Source of the DNA: Candidatus Eisenbergiella intestinipullorum
GTDB lineage: Bacteria > Bacillota > Clostridia > Lachnospirales > Lachnospiraceae
Assembly (NCBI GenBank): GCA_019119815.1
Contig: DWWH01000025.1
Span: 55,671-119,670 of the forward strand
Direction: 5' to 3'
Length of the DNA stretch: 64,000 nucleotides
Shown here: one piece after another, positions 33,871 through 43,149 of the stretch
Position numbering within the stretch: position 1 is the stretch's first letter
Layout of the letters: every line of letters starts with the position of its first letter
Notes under the pieces: model-generated
Told to the model about the DNA's origin: nothing
Databases searched by the model: none
Seen by the model: only the letters and a program-made list of their open reading frames with translations
Program-made: the position numbers and the translations under genes

Positions 33871-34884
33871 ATGTCTGAGATCATAGAACAGAGCAGCATT
33901 CCCCGCAGAACGCTGTATGACGGAACCACGGTTCCCGCGGTTGGAATGGGAACCTTCGGAAGCGACAAATATGGGGCAGATCAGATCGCAGAGGCTGTTT
34001 ACGGCGGCATTCGGGCGGGCTACCGTCTGATCGACTGCGCTTCCGTCTATATGAATGAGGATAAGATCGGAGACGCCCTGGAGCGCGTCATGCAGGAGGG
34101 TGTGGTGAAGCGGGAGGAGCTTTTCATCACTTCCAAGGTGTGGAATGACATGCACGCCGAAGGAAAGGTCATTGAGTCCTGTGAAAAGAGCCTGAAGGAC
34201 CTGAAGCTGTCCTATATCGACCTGTATTTCGTGCACTGGCCTTTTCCCAATTATCATGCGCCGGGCTGCGACGGGGATTCCCGCAATCCGGACTCCAGAC
34301 CCTTCAACCTGGAGGAATTCATGACGACCTGGAGACAGTGCGAGCGGCTGGTGGACGAAGGAAAGGTCAGATACATCGGCATGTCCAATATGACGATCCC
34401 CAAACTGGAGGCCGTCCTGCCTTTGTGCCGCATCAAACCTGCGGCCCTGGAGATGGAGCTGCATCCCGGATTCCAGCAGCCGGAGCTGTTTGCATATGCG
34501 AAGGAGCATGACATCCTTCCGGTGGGATACTGCCCCATCGGATCCCCTTCCCGCCCGGAACGCGACCGGACGGCGGAGGATGTGGCGGATACCCAGATGC
34601 CGGAAATTGTGGAAATCGCAAAACGCCACAATGTCCATCCCGCGCTGATCTGCCTGAAATGGGCGGTGCAGAGAGGACAGGTGCCGATTCCGTTTTCTGT
34701 GAAGGAGCCGCAGTACATCAGCAACCTGAAATGCGCCACCGAGGATCCGCTGACCGATGAGGAAATGGAGACCATCCGTCTGGCCGATAAAAACTGCAGG
34801 CTGGTAAAAGGGCAGGTGTTCCTCTGGCCCGGAGCGAAGGGCTGGGAGGACCTGTGGGATCTGGACGGCACCATTACCCGTTAA
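33871..34884 (+). CDS. aldo/keto reductase
   Basis: NADPH-type aldo/keto reductase of 337 residues with a TIM-barrel fold. The catalytic tetrad is visible as Asp in LIDCASVY with Tyr60, Lys in FITSKVW and His in FVHWPFP. It resembles the bacterial AKRs that reduce sugars or sugar aldehydes. ATG 33871 follows AGGAGAG. The 119-base gap to the dehydrogenase gene contains two near-copies of ACCGGCCGGGG. The enzyme lies in the same direction as fucU and the fucosidase gene, so a role in fucose breakdown (for example reduction of an aldehyde intermediate) is inferred. Confidence 0.85.
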   Translation: MSEIIEQSSIPRRTLYDGTTVPAVGMGTFGSDKYGADQIAEAVYGGIRAGYRLIDCASVYMNEDKIGDALERVMQEGVVKREELFITSKVWNDMHAEGKVIESCEKSLKDLKLSYIDLYFVHWPFPNYHAPGCDGDSRNPDSRPFNLEEFMTTWRQCERLVDEGKVRYIGMSNMTIPKLEAVLPLCRIKPAALEMELHPGFQQPELFAYAKEHDILPVGYCPIGSPSRPERDRTAEDVADTQMPEIVEIAKRHNVHPALICLKWAVQRGQVPIPFSVKEPQYISNLKCATEDPLTDEEMETIRLADKNCRLVKGQVFLWPGAKGWEDLWDLDGTITR

Positions 34885-34952
34885 AAGCTTTCGGAAACAG
34901 GAACCGCCTGTCGGTCTCAAATTGACAGGAAAAATTTTACAGGAAGGAAAAG

Positions 34953-34983
34953 GGCCGCGCGGTTCGGGAAAGGCCGCGCGGCC
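34953..34983 (+). other. GC-rich hairpin before the fucU Shine-Dalgarno
   Basis: GGCCGCGCGG (34953-34962) pairs perfectly with CCGCGCGGCC (34974-34983). The SD AGGAGGG follows after four bases. There is no T-tract, so it is probably an mRNA stability or translation element. Confidence 0.6.
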
Positions 34984-35001
34984 TGTCAGGAGGGAAAACA
35001 T

Positions 35002-35442
35002 ATGCTGAAGGGAATACCGAAAATCATATCTCCGGAGCTGTTAAAGGTTCTGTGCGAGATGGGCCACAGCGACCGGATCGTGATCGCGGACGGAAACTTT
35101 CCGGCGGAATCCATGGGAAAGAACGCGAAGGTGATCCGCATGGACGGGCACGGCATTCCGGAGATTCTGGATGCCATCCTGCAGCTTTTTCCGCTGGATA
35201 CCTATGTGGAAAAGCCGTTTAATCTGATGCAGGTCATGCCGGGGGACGACGTGGAAACGCCCATCTGGGAGGTCTATGAAAAGATCGAGGAAAAATATGA
35301 GCCCAGAGGAAAGGCGGCCATCGGGCAGATCGAGCGTTTTACTTTTTATGAAGAAGCGAAGAAGGCCTATGCCATCATCGCTACGGGAGAAACGGCGCTT
35401 TACGCCAATATCATGCTGCAGAAGGGGGTGGTGACGGACTGA
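35002..35442 (+). CDS. fucU: L-fucose mutarotase (RbsD/FucU family)
   Basis: Interconverts the anomers of L-fucose, 146 residues. FucU signatures are MLKGIPKIISPELLKVLCEMGHSD with the catalytic His, DGNFPAES, and the C-terminal TGETALYANIMLQKGV. It shares one base with the following fucosidase (TGATG), so the two are translationally coupled: the enzyme releases fucose and the mutarotase equilibrates it. RbsD-type ribose pyranase is less likely given the neighbour. Confidence 0.92.
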   Translation: MLKGIPKIISPELLKVLCEMGHSDRIVIADGNFPAESMGKNAKVIRMDGHGIPEILDAILQLFPLDTYVEKPFNLMQVMPGDDVETPIWEVYEKIEEKYEPRGKAAIGQIERFTFYEEAKKAYAIIATGETALYANIMLQKGVVTD

Positions 35443-36917
35443 TGAAAGACATGAAGGAATATCTGAAACAGATCGACGAGGTAATCGCGCGCGGCCCCTA
35501 CAAAGACGACTGGAATTCCTTAAGCGCCCATCCCCTGCCGAAGTGGTTCCGGAATGGGAAATTCGGTATTTTCATCCACTGGGGCGTCTACAGCGTGCCC
35601 GCGTTCGGAAGCGAGTGGTATTCCAGAAATATGTACATTCAGGGTTCTCCGGAGTTTGAGCATCATGTGAAAACCTACGGTCCCCATAAGGATTTCGGCT
35701 ACAAGGATTTTATTCCCCTGTTTAAAGCGGAAAAGTTCAACGCGGAGGAGTGGGCGCAGCTGTTTGAAGAGGCGGGAGCGAAATATGTGGTGCCCGTAGC
35801 GGAGCATCATGACGGCTTCCAGATGTATAAAAGTGAGCTTTCTCACTGGAACGCGGCCGAGATGGGGCCGAAGCGGGATACCCTGGGCGAACTGTGTACG
35901 GCATTCCATAAGCATGGCCTGGTAAACGGCGCTTCCTCCCACCGAGCGGAGCACTGGTTCTTCATGGGCCATGGAAAGGAATTTGACAGCGACATCAAAG
36001 AGCCCATGCAGCGGGGAGATTTTTACTGGCCGGCCATGCCGGAGAGGGATCATCATGATATTTTCAGCGAGCCTGCGCCCACGGAGGAATACCTGCAGGA
36101 CTGGCTGACGAGAACCTGCGAGATCATCGATGAATACCATCCGAAGCTTCTGTACTTTGACTGGTGGATCCAGCATCAGTCCTTCCGCCCTTATCTGAAG
36201 AAGCTGGCGGCCTACTACTATAACCGGGCCGAGGAATGGGGCGAGGAGGTGCTGATCAATTACAAGCACGACGCCTTCATGTTCGGTACGGCAGTGGTGG
36301 ACATTGAGAGGGGACAGTTTGCGGACGTGAAGCCCTACTACTGGCAGACGGATACCGCTGTGGCCTTAAATTCCTGGTGCTATACGGAAAACAACAGTTA
36401 CCGTCCGGCGGCAGACATCATCTGTGACCTGGTGGACATCGTCAGTAAGAACGGAAATCTGCTCCTGAACATCGGACCGAAAGCGGACGGAACCATTCCG
36501 GCGGAGGATGCGGCGATTCTGCGGGAGATCGGTGCGTGGCTTGCGGTGAACGGGGAAGCCATTTATGATACCCATCTGTGGAGAAAATACGGCGAAGGCC
36601 CTACGCAGGTGGTGGAAGGCCAGTTCTCTGATGGGATCAAGAAGGAGTTCACCTCCGACGACATCCGTTATACCATGAAGGGCGACACCATCTATGCCAT
36701 TGCCATGCGCTGCGCGCAGGACGGCGCCTATACCTTCCCGGCTCTTGGCAGGCAGGATGCGTCTCATAAGCCCAATTTTGCCGGGATCATTCGGAACGTT
36801 TCCGTTCTGGGATTTGACAGTGCATGTGACTGGACCAGGGACGAAAGCGGCCTGCATGTGAAGGTGAGCGGCGTGAAGTCCGACAAGCCGGTGGTGTTCA
36901 GGGTGGAGCTGGTTTAA
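35442..36917 (+). CDS. GH29 alpha-L-fucosidase
   Basis: Retaining alpha-L-fucosidase of 491 residues without a signal peptide, so it probably acts on imported fucosyl-oligosaccharides. Family features: WFRNGKFGIFIHWGVYSVPAFGSEWY near the start, VVPVAEHHDGFQMY, and the nucleophile Asp240 in LLYFDWWI. The general acid/base of GH29 is poorly conserved and I did not assign it. A C-terminal beta-sandwich (about 380-491) follows the barrel. It is the last gene of the fucose operon and is followed by a terminator. Confidence 0.92.
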   Translation: MKDMKEYLKQIDEVIARGPYKDDWNSLSAHPLPKWFRNGKFGIFIHWGVYSVPAFGSEWYSRNMYIQGSPEFEHHVKTYGPHKDFGYKDFIPLFKAEKFNAEEWAQLFEEAGAKYVVPVAEHHDGFQMYKSELSHWNAAEMGPKRDTLGELCTAFHKHGLVNGASSHRAEHWFFMGHGKEFDSDIKEPMQRGDFYWPAMPERDHHDIFSEPAPTEEYLQDWLTRTCEIIDEYHPKLLYFDWWIQHQSFRPYLKKLAAYYYNRAEEWGEEVLINYKHDAFMFGTAVVDIERGQFADVKPYYWQTDTAVALNSWCYTENNSYRPAADIICDLVDIVSKNGNLLLNIGPKADGTIPAEDAAILREIGAWLAVNGEAIYDTHLWRKYGEGPTQVVEGQFSDGIKKEFTSDDIRYTMKGDTIYAIAMRCAQDGAYTFPALGRQDASHKPNFAGIIRNVSVLGFDSACDWTRDESGLHVKVSGVKSDKPVVFRVELV

Positions 36918-36958
36918 CGGACAGAGAAAAAGAAAAAAGAACAGGTCTGAAAGGACAG

Positions 36959-37026
36959 ATGTTCCGGACGGCTTTTCGGCCACAACCTTTGGCGTGGCAA
37001 TGGAACAGCCCTCCGGGGCATTTTTT
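36959..37026 (+). terminator. branched terminator after the fucosidase gene
   Basis: An outer stem ATGTTCCGGA/TCCGGGGCAT (two wobble pairs) closes around an inner GCCAC/GTGGC hairpin. A run of six T residues follows directly. Confidence 0.6.
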
Positions 37027-37126
37027 ATTTCATAAGAAATTTTTCTCATTGTCAGAAAACGCCGTATATTACCGTAAGAGCCGTAACCATTCCCTGGTAT
37101 TCCCAAAGGAATCTTCAGAAAAATAT

Positions 37127-37155
37127 TTGAGAAAACTACAGATGAATAGTAAAAT
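37127..37155 (+). promoter_or_regulatory. promoter of the first YesN/YesM pair
   Basis: TTGAGA (37127-37132), a 17-base spacer and TAAAAT (37150-37155). It would start transcription about 50 bases before the response regulator gene. Confidence 0.6.
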
Positions 37156-37212
37156 ATGCAGTATAGGCAGAACGGAAAAAGGAAGACTGGATCAAAATAC
37201 GGGGGAACAAGG

Positions 37213-38817
37213 ATGCTGAGCAGGATAATCGTGGCGGACGACGAGGGGATTCAGAGAAAGGTATTATCAGATGTGCTGAAGCAGATCTTACCGGAAACAG
37301 AGGTCGTTGCATGTTCCAATGGAGAAGAGGCCTATGCGGAAATAGAACAGGGGGGAGGTGAAGTGCTTCTGACTGATATATGTATGCCGGAAATGGACGG
37401 GATAGAACTGATCGAAAAGGTTTCTGAGAATTACCCCAGGATAAAGATCATTCTTATCAGCGCATATCAGGAATTTGAATATGCAAGGAGTGCGATACGG
37501 TACGGTGCTGTGGAATATCTGATCAAACCGTTTCGGATCAGGGACGCGCGTGAAGTGCTGGAGCGGGTTTCCCGCAGCCTTGATCAGGAAAGAGAACAGG
37601 AACAGAAGCTGGGACATTATGACTGTATTCTGGAAGAGAGAGAAAGTGTCAGGCAGAAAGACATCCTGAAAAGGCTGGCGGCCGGATGTGACAGTCCGGC
37701 TGCTGTCTGTCCAGAGCTGTTTCCGGAACTGAGACAGACTGGCGTAGTGGCCGTGATCCGATGGAAAAGCTCGGAAGGGCATGCTGCAGGCCGCAGAGAA
37801 GGACTGAGTGCGAGACAACAGAATTTTCTGGAGCAGCAGCTGAGGGTAATTTCCACGGATCCGTTTTTCCTGAAGCTGGAGCAGGGGATCGACAAGAAGG
37901 AACACAGAGCTGCGCTTTTGCTGCCGGGGAAAGCGGAGGAAGAAGCATTTCAGTGTCTGAACCGGCTGGAACAGGAAATGAAACAGCGGGACATTCTTTT
38001 CTGGGGAGGAATTTCCGACGGTCATTCCAATCTCCTGGATGTGCTTTCCGATGCGGTAAAGGAAGCGGAGGACGCGCTCGCTTTTTGCTTTTATACACCG
38101 GAAGCCGGGAGGATTTTTGCCTACAAAAAGGTTGAGAAGAACCTGGATGCCCCGATAAAACCGATGACCGTATTTGAGAAAGAACTGAAGGATATGCTGC
38201 ACAGAGGTGCGATGGAGAAGCTGACAGAAATTCTGGAGCGGCAGAAGAAGGTGCTGGCAGAAGGATCAGCTCAAAACCCGGGAAAGGTGAGACATCGGAT
38301 TTCTTCCCTTCTTGTTTCAGAGATTAAGGGACTGGAAGGGATGATCCCTCAGAAGGATTTTGACCTTCTGTTGAATGAAGCGTACGAAAGATATGCACAG
38401 TGTGACTCCCTGGATGGATTATTTGACATTTCGAGAGAACTGCTGGTTTCCATGTGCGGACAGGTCCGGAAGGCGCCGGACACCTATGATGCTGTGGAAT
38501 CGTGTGTTATGTATATGAAACAGCATCTGGAGGAGGAGATTTCCTTGCAGACGCTGGCAGATCTGGTTCATTTTCATCCCAATTATCTGTCCGGTCAGAT
38601 CAAAAACAAACTGGGCGTATCATTTTCTGTGTATCTTCTGAAGCTGAGGATGGAGCGGGCAGGAGAACTTCTGGCAACCACGGATTATAAAGTGGCAGAG
38701 GTAGCAGAACGATGCGGATTTCGGGACGGCAGCTACTTTAACCGGGTATTCCGAAGGGAATATCAGATGGCGCCGGAACAGTACAGAAAGGTCCATACAT
38801 TATGCCGAAAGCAGTAA
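37213..38817 (+). CDS. YesN-type response regulator with AraC output domain
   Basis: 534 residues. The receiver domain has the acidic pair DDE near the start, the phospho-acceptor Asp55 in LLTDICMPEMDG and a Lys in LIKPF. A long middle region precedes two AraC helix-turn-helix motifs (LQTLADLVHFHPNYLSGQIKNKLGVSFSVYL and VAEVAERCGFRDGSYFNRVFRREYQMAPEQYR). ATG 37213 follows GGGGGAACAAGG. It overlaps its cognate kinase by 16 bases and lies upstream of a sugar SBP/permease set, which it probably activates. Confidence 0.9.
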   Translation: MLSRIIVADDEGIQRKVLSDVLKQILPETEVVACSNGEEAYAEIEQGGGEVLLTDICMPEMDGIELIEKVSENYPRIKIILISAYQEFEYARSAIRYGAVEYLIKPFRIRDAREVLERVSRSLDQEREQEQKLGHYDCILEERESVRQKDILKRLAAGCDSPAAVCPELFPELRQTGVVAVIRWKSSEGHAAGRREGLSARQQNFLEQQLRVISTDPFFLKLEQGIDKKEHRAALLLPGKAEEEAFQCLNRLEQEMKQRDILFWGGISDGHSNLLDVLSDAVKEAEDALAFCFYTPEAGRIFAYKKVEKNLDAPIKPMTVFEKELKDMLHRGAMEKLTEILERQKKVLAEGSAQNPGKVRHRISSLLVSEIKGLEGMIPQKDFDLLLNEAYERYAQCDSLDGLFDISRELLVSMCGQVRKAPDTYDAVESCVMYMKQHLEEEISLQTLADLVHFHPNYLSGQIKNKLGVSFSVYLLKLRMERAGELLATTDYKVAEVAERCGFRDGSYFNRVFRREYQMAPEQYRKVHTLCRKQ

Positions 38818-40622
38818 GAGAAAGGCTGGAAGCCATCGGATTCCGGCAAAAGGTGGCACTGCTGCTGATCCTGTTTACTCTTCTGCCTTCCGTTGTGATC
38901 CAGCAGGCTATGCTCCGCCAGTATGAAGAAACGATCCTGTCAAAGGCATCGGAAGCCGTACATTCTGTGGTATCTGCCAACAATGGGGTATTGCAGATGA
39001 TGATCAGACAGGTGGAGGATGCGTCCTGGCTTATGCTCAGCGAGAAGGAATATTACCATATTTTTCATGGGCTGGCGCAGAAAAGTGTGTCAGATTATAT
39101 GAATTATGAAAAGATAATATCAACTTCTCTTACCAGGGAATTTTCCACGCAGACAGAGGTATTTGATTCCTGGCTGTATACTTCCAGCTGGATTTTTGGA
39201 AGAAGAAGCAACATGAGCATCAGCGAGGACGGTATTCAAAACTCCGGACTTCTTCAGAAAGCAGAAGAATCGGGAGGACAGCCGCAGTGGCTGGGCGGGT
39301 ATGATTACGGTGAGCTGATAAATTCCAGCTATCTGAAGGAAAAAAGAGAATATGAATACCGCTATCCTGTCATCATGGTTCGAAAGATGTGCTTTCAGTA
39401 CAGCGACAATGCGTCCTATTACAGACTGTCCGAAAAGGAAGAATGGCCTGTATTGTTTGTTTACATCCTGGAAAAGGATATTCGGGGGACCTTTGAAGGA
39501 AGCGTAACATATGAGGGGAGTATGTACGGGATCCTGAATGAGGAGGGAAAGGTGATCAGCTCAGATACGGAAGAATTTCCGCCAGCTTCCGAAATGGTGC
39601 CGGAAGTATATGGCCATATGGGGGAAAGCGGCTATACCAGATGTTCCCTGGAAGATGAGGAGTATCTGCTCTGTTATGATACCCTGGAAGGTCCCGGATG
39701 GCTCTCTTGGTGTCTGGTGCCGATGGATACGCTGGTAAAGGATACTGTGCAGAAGGCAAACCGGCTGCAGATGCTGTATCTTTCCTTTTTTCTGCTTCTG
39801 TCCGGTGGAACGGCATATGGCTTTGCCAGGATGATAACCCGGCCGATCGGTGCGCTGATCGGGGCAGCCCGGAGGGTGGCTACAGGAAATTTCAGCGCAA
39901 ACACTCCGGTACCAAAGGAGAAAGACTTCCGGGTCCTGACGGAAAGCTTTAACCAGATGGAACGTGAGATCGATAAGCTGATCCATGAGAATTATGAGAT
40001 CAAACTGAGAGAGAAAGAAGCGCAGCTGGCTGCGCTGTCCATGCAGATCCATCCGCATTTTCTGTATAATACGCTCAATACGATCAATATGCTGGCAATA
40101 CGCAATGATGATGAAGAAACATCGGATCTAATCGTGAGCCTGTCGGAAATGCTTCAATATACGTTGAAAAATGAACCCGAAAAAATCATTCTTACGGATG
40201 AGATCGGCTGGATCTCCAACTATATCTATATCATGTCCAAGCGGTATGAGGATGTTTTCAGAACGGAAGTGGATATAGATGAAGAAACAGCGTCATGTCT
40301 GGTTCCCAGATTCTTTCTGCAGCCCTTTGTGGAAAATGCGATCCTGCACGGCTTCCGAGGGAAAAAAACGGGCGGTATTCTGAAGATTGCTGCTCAGAAG
40401 GAGGAGGAAAGAATCCATGTCAGGATCATGGACAATGGAAACGGAATGGATGCAGAGCAGCTGGAAAGATATGGGAAGATAAGCAGCGGCGAAGGAGGGA
40501 TCGGTGCTGCAAATGTGTTTGAGAGACTGACACTGATCTATGGAGAAAAGTTTGAAGAAAAGTGTGAATCCGAGACTGGCAGGGGGACAGTGATCCATCT
40601 GTTTATTCCTTTCGAGATCTGA
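38802..40622 (+). CDS. YesM-type sensor histidine kinase
   Basis: 606 residues. One N-terminal membrane helix (KVALLLILFTLLPSVVIQQ), an extracellular sensor of about 290 residues, a second helix (LYLSFFLLLSGGTAYGF), a HAMP domain (RPIGALIGAARRVATGNFSANTP), and a HisKA_7-type kinase with His419 in PHFLYNTLNTI. The ATP-binding domain has FVENAILHGF and MDNGNGMD. The kinase start overlaps the regulator gene end. The ligand is probably an extracellular oligosaccharide or a sugar-loaded binding protein, inferred from the transporter genes that follow. Confidence 0.9.
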   Translation: MPKAVRERLEAIGFRQKVALLLILFTLLPSVVIQQAMLRQYEETILSKASEAVHSVVSANNGVLQMMIRQVEDASWLMLSEKEYYHIFHGLAQKSVSDYMNYEKIISTSLTREFSTQTEVFDSWLYTSSWIFGRRSNMSISEDGIQNSGLLQKAEESGGQPQWLGGYDYGELINSSYLKEKREYEYRYPVIMVRKMCFQYSDNASYYRLSEKEEWPVLFVYILEKDIRGTFEGSVTYEGSMYGILNEEGKVISSDTEEFPPASEMVPEVYGHMGESGYTRCSLEDEEYLLCYDTLEGPGWLSWCLVPMDTLVKDTVQKANRLQMLYLSFFLLLSGGTAYGFARMITRPIGALIGAARRVATGNFSANTPVPKEKDFRVLTESFNQMEREIDKLIHENYEIKLREKEAQLAALSMQIHPHFLYNTLNTINMLAIRNDDEETSDLIVSLSEMLQYTLKNEPEKIILTDEIGWISNYIYIMSKRYEDVFRTEVDIDEETASCLVPRFFLQPFVENAILHGFRGKKTGGILKIAAQKEEERIHVRIMDNGNGMDAEQLERYGKISSGEGGIGAANVFERLTLIYGEKFEEKCESETGRGTVIHLFIPFEI

Positions 40623-40730
40623 CAGCTTCTTAAGATGTTCCAGAAATATGAAGATATTCCAATGGATTGGAGAAAAGGGGACTGTTAAGATAAAAACATC
40701 AAAAAACATCTTATCGAAAGGAGAAGGGTT

Positions 40731-42173
40731 ATGAAGAGAAACAGAGTGATCGGATTTTGTCTTGCCGGAGCTATGGGTGTTTCATTGCTGGGCTGTTCTG
40801 GCAATGAAACGGCCGGGGGAACAGCAGCTTCTGCGGGGACGGAAGCTTCTGCTGAAACAGCCGGGGAAGTGAAACCTTCGGAAGAAGCGGACAGCAGTTC
40901 AGGAACGGGAGAAGTGACGGAGATCCGTTTTACAGAGTGGGATGGAGGAGAAACGCTCGCTCTGTATGAGGAGATTGCAGAAAAATTCAATGCAGAGCAT
41001 CCGGATATTCATGTCACGGTTATGAATATTCCAAGCAGTGAGTATGATACCAAGATTACAGCGATGATCGCCGGAAATGATACTCCGGAAATCTGCTATA
41101 TGGAATCTGGAACCATTCTTTATCCGCTGGCAGAAGAAGGAGTGATTCTGAACCTTCAGGAATATATTGATAATGACCCTGAATTTGACAAAGACTGCCT
41201 GATGGAAGAGCTGACATACCGGATGAGCGACGATTTCGTCGTAGCTTACGGAGCCGGAGCAGAAAATATGTGCATGTTCTATAATCCGTCTCTGTTTGAG
41301 GAATATGGGGTAGAAGAACCTCCTGCCAGCTATGAGGATGCCTGGGACTGGGATACCTTTGTAAAGAACGCACAGCTTCTGACCATTGACAGCGAGGGAA
41401 GAAATGCGCTTGACCCGGCGTTTGATCCCGAGAACATTGAGATATACGGAGTCAATCTTTCTCAGTGGTGGGGAGGATATATGCCATTCATGTACAGCGT
41501 GGGTTGCGATTATCTGAATGAAGATGGAACCAGCATTGGCTATGCTACGGAAGAGGGAATAGAAGTATTCCAGAGACTTCAGGACCTGATCTATAAATAT
41601 CATGTGGCTCCTACACCAACAGTGAGCTCCTCCATGCCCGGCCTTTCGGAGATCCTGGCGACCAATAAGGTAGCGATGAGCTTCAGCGGACAGTGGGATA
41701 ACGCAACTCTGATGGAAGATGAAGTTGTCTATAATGTCGCCGCATTCCCCAAGATGGGAGAAGAAGCAAAAACGATCATAACGTGTGCAGGAATTTCCCT
41801 GATGAATACGGAAAAAGCGGATGCGGCCTGGGAATTTATGAAATATCTGTTTACGGAGGTGGGAGCGAACGAGCCTCTGTATAAGTCAGCATTGTGGCTG
41901 CCCAATAACAAAAAAGAATATAATGATGAATATATGAAATCCTGCATTACCGACAAGCATCCATCCAATTATTATGAAACTTGCGTAAAACCCATGCTGG
42001 ATGGTACGGCTGAGCCTCCTGTAACTGCAAGAGTCAAGAACTTCAGCAAGATTAATGACATCATAACTCCTGCGCTGGATCAGCTCTGGTCCGGAGAAAA
42101 GACTGCCAGAGAGGTCCTGGAGGGCGTGAAAGAAGCTGCAGACGCACAGGTTCAGGGTTATTATGCCGAATAG
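40731..42173 (+). CDS. sugar ABC transporter substrate-binding lipoprotein (family 1)
   Basis: 480 residues. The signal peptide ends in lipobox SLLGC (Cys about 21), then a Ser/Glu-rich linker, then a family 1 solute-binding fold (EIRFTEWDGGETLALYEEIAEKFNAEHPDIHVTVMNIPSSEYDTKI). It should capture an oligosaccharide outside the cell for the two permeases that follow. AAAGGAGAAGG precedes ATG 40731. A 15-bp hairpin lies between this gene and the permeases, which usually gives more binding protein than permease. No ATPase gene is present in the cluster. Confidence 0.9.
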   Translation: MKRNRVIGFCLAGAMGVSLLGCSGNETAGGTAASAGTEASAETAGEVKPSEEADSSSGTGEVTEIRFTEWDGGETLALYEEIAEKFNAEHPDIHVTVMNIPSSEYDTKITAMIAGNDTPEICYMESGTILYPLAEEGVILNLQEYIDNDPEFDKDCLMEELTYRMSDDFVVAYGAGAENMCMFYNPSLFEEYGVEEPPASYEDAWDWDTFVKNAQLLTIDSEGRNALDPAFDPENIEIYGVNLSQWWGGYMPFMYSVGCDYLNEDGTSIGYATEEGIEVFQRLQDLIYKYHVAPTPTVSSSMPGLSEILATNKVAMSFSGQWDNATLMEDEVVYNVAAFPKMGEEAKTIITCAGISLMNTEKADAAWEFMKYLFTEVGANEPLYKSALWLPNNKKEYNDEYMKSCITDKHPSNYYETCVKPMLDGTAEPPVTARVKNFSKINDIITPALDQLWSGEKTAREVLEGVKEAADAQVQGYYAE

Positions 42174-42190
42174 GAAGAAAGCGGGGAAAA

Positions 42191-42225
42191 GAAAAGGGAA
42201 ATGCAGTCTTTGCATTTCCCTTTTC
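42191..42225 (+). terminator. intercistronic hairpin between SBP and permease
   Basis: A perfect 15-bp stem (GAAAAGGGAAATGCA, 42191-42205, with 42211-42225) and a 5-base loop, 17 bases after the SBP stop. The right arm ends CCCTTTTC. It probably acts as a partial terminator or mRNA stabiliser that keeps SBP expression high. Confidence 0.65.
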
Positions 42226-42246
42226 CCAAATAGAAAGGGGCAGCTT

Positions 42247-43149
42247 ATGAAAAACAGATTGCAAAGAGAATGGAAAGCAAATTCGACAGGCTGGCTGTTT
42301 GTTCTGCCGGCACTGGCAGGGTTCTTCATTTTTAATCTCATTCCGATGATCATGAGTGCATATTACAGTCTTTGCGAATATAATATCATCGGAACACCGG
42401 AATGGATCGGAATCCAAAACTATATCACACTGCTGTTCGGAGAAAATGAAACGTTCTGGGTCGCTGTGAGAGCGACTGTACTGTATGCGATAATGGCTGT
42501 TCCGGCAAATCTGCTTTTTGCGTTTGCCATTGCCATGCTGCTGAACCGGAAGATGATAGGACGGGCATTTTTCCGGTCACTGTTTTATCTGCCATGTATC
42601 GTACCGGCTGTGGCTTCCAGCTTTGTCTGGCTTTTGCTGATGAATCCGGATTATGGATTGATGAACGAAATTCTGAAAGTGCTGCACCTGCCCGAAAGCC
42701 AGTTCTTCTGGGGAGAAGACAGCGTGCTCCCATCGGTCGTATTCATGGGAATCTGGAGCACGGGAGCAACACAGGTCATTTTTTTGGCAGGACTGCAGAA
42801 TATTCCGAGAGTGTACTATGAGGCTCTGGAAATCGACGGAGGAAATGCCTGGCATAAATTCTGGAATGTTACGGTTCCTATGGTATCTTCAACGATCTTC
42901 TTTAATCTGGTCATGGGAATCATCAATGCTCTTCAGGTATTTTCGCAGGCATATATCATTACAGAAGGGGGTCCAAACAACAGGTCGCTTTTCTATGTCT
43001 ATGATCTTTGGAGACAGGCCTTCAAATATATGGATATGGGAAAAGCATCTGCAATGGCGTGGCTTTTGTTTATCGTTGTCATGGTCCTTACGGCGATCGT
43101 ATTTAAAACGTCCGGGAAATGGGTGTATTACGAAGGAGGGGAAAATTGA
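42247..43149 (+). CDS. sugar ABC transporter permease, MalF/UgpA-like
   Basis: 300 residues with six predicted membrane segments, beginning GWLFVLPALAGFFIFNLIPM. The EAA loop for ATPase contact is YYEALEIDGGNAWHKFWNVTVPMV. I chose ATG 42247, with AAAGGGG upstream, because in-frame starts further 5' lie in the hairpin region. The stop overlaps the next permease start by one base (TGATG). The pair forms the membrane channel of the importer, probably driven by a shared ATPase encoded elsewhere. Confidence 0.9.
   Translation: MKNRLQREWKANSTGWLFVLPALAGFFIFNLIPMIMSAYYSLCEYNIIGTPEWIGIQNYITLLFGENETFWVAVRATVLYAIMAVPANLLFAFAIAMLLNRKMIGRAFFRSLFYLPCIVPAVASSFVWLLLMNPDYGLMNEILKVLHLPESQFFWGEDSVLPSVVFMGIWSTGATQVIFLAGLQNIPRVYYEALEIDGGNAWHKFWNVTVPMVSSTIFFNLVMGIINALQVFSQAYIITEGGPNNRSLFYVYDLWRQAFKYMDMGKASAMAWLLFIVVMVLTAIVFKTSGKWVYYEGGEN

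Noticed and set aside
34922..34950. Promoter before fucU (TTGACA at 34922)
   Set aside because: There is no -10 at a workable distance, and the gene is in line with the upstream aldo/keto reductase gene.
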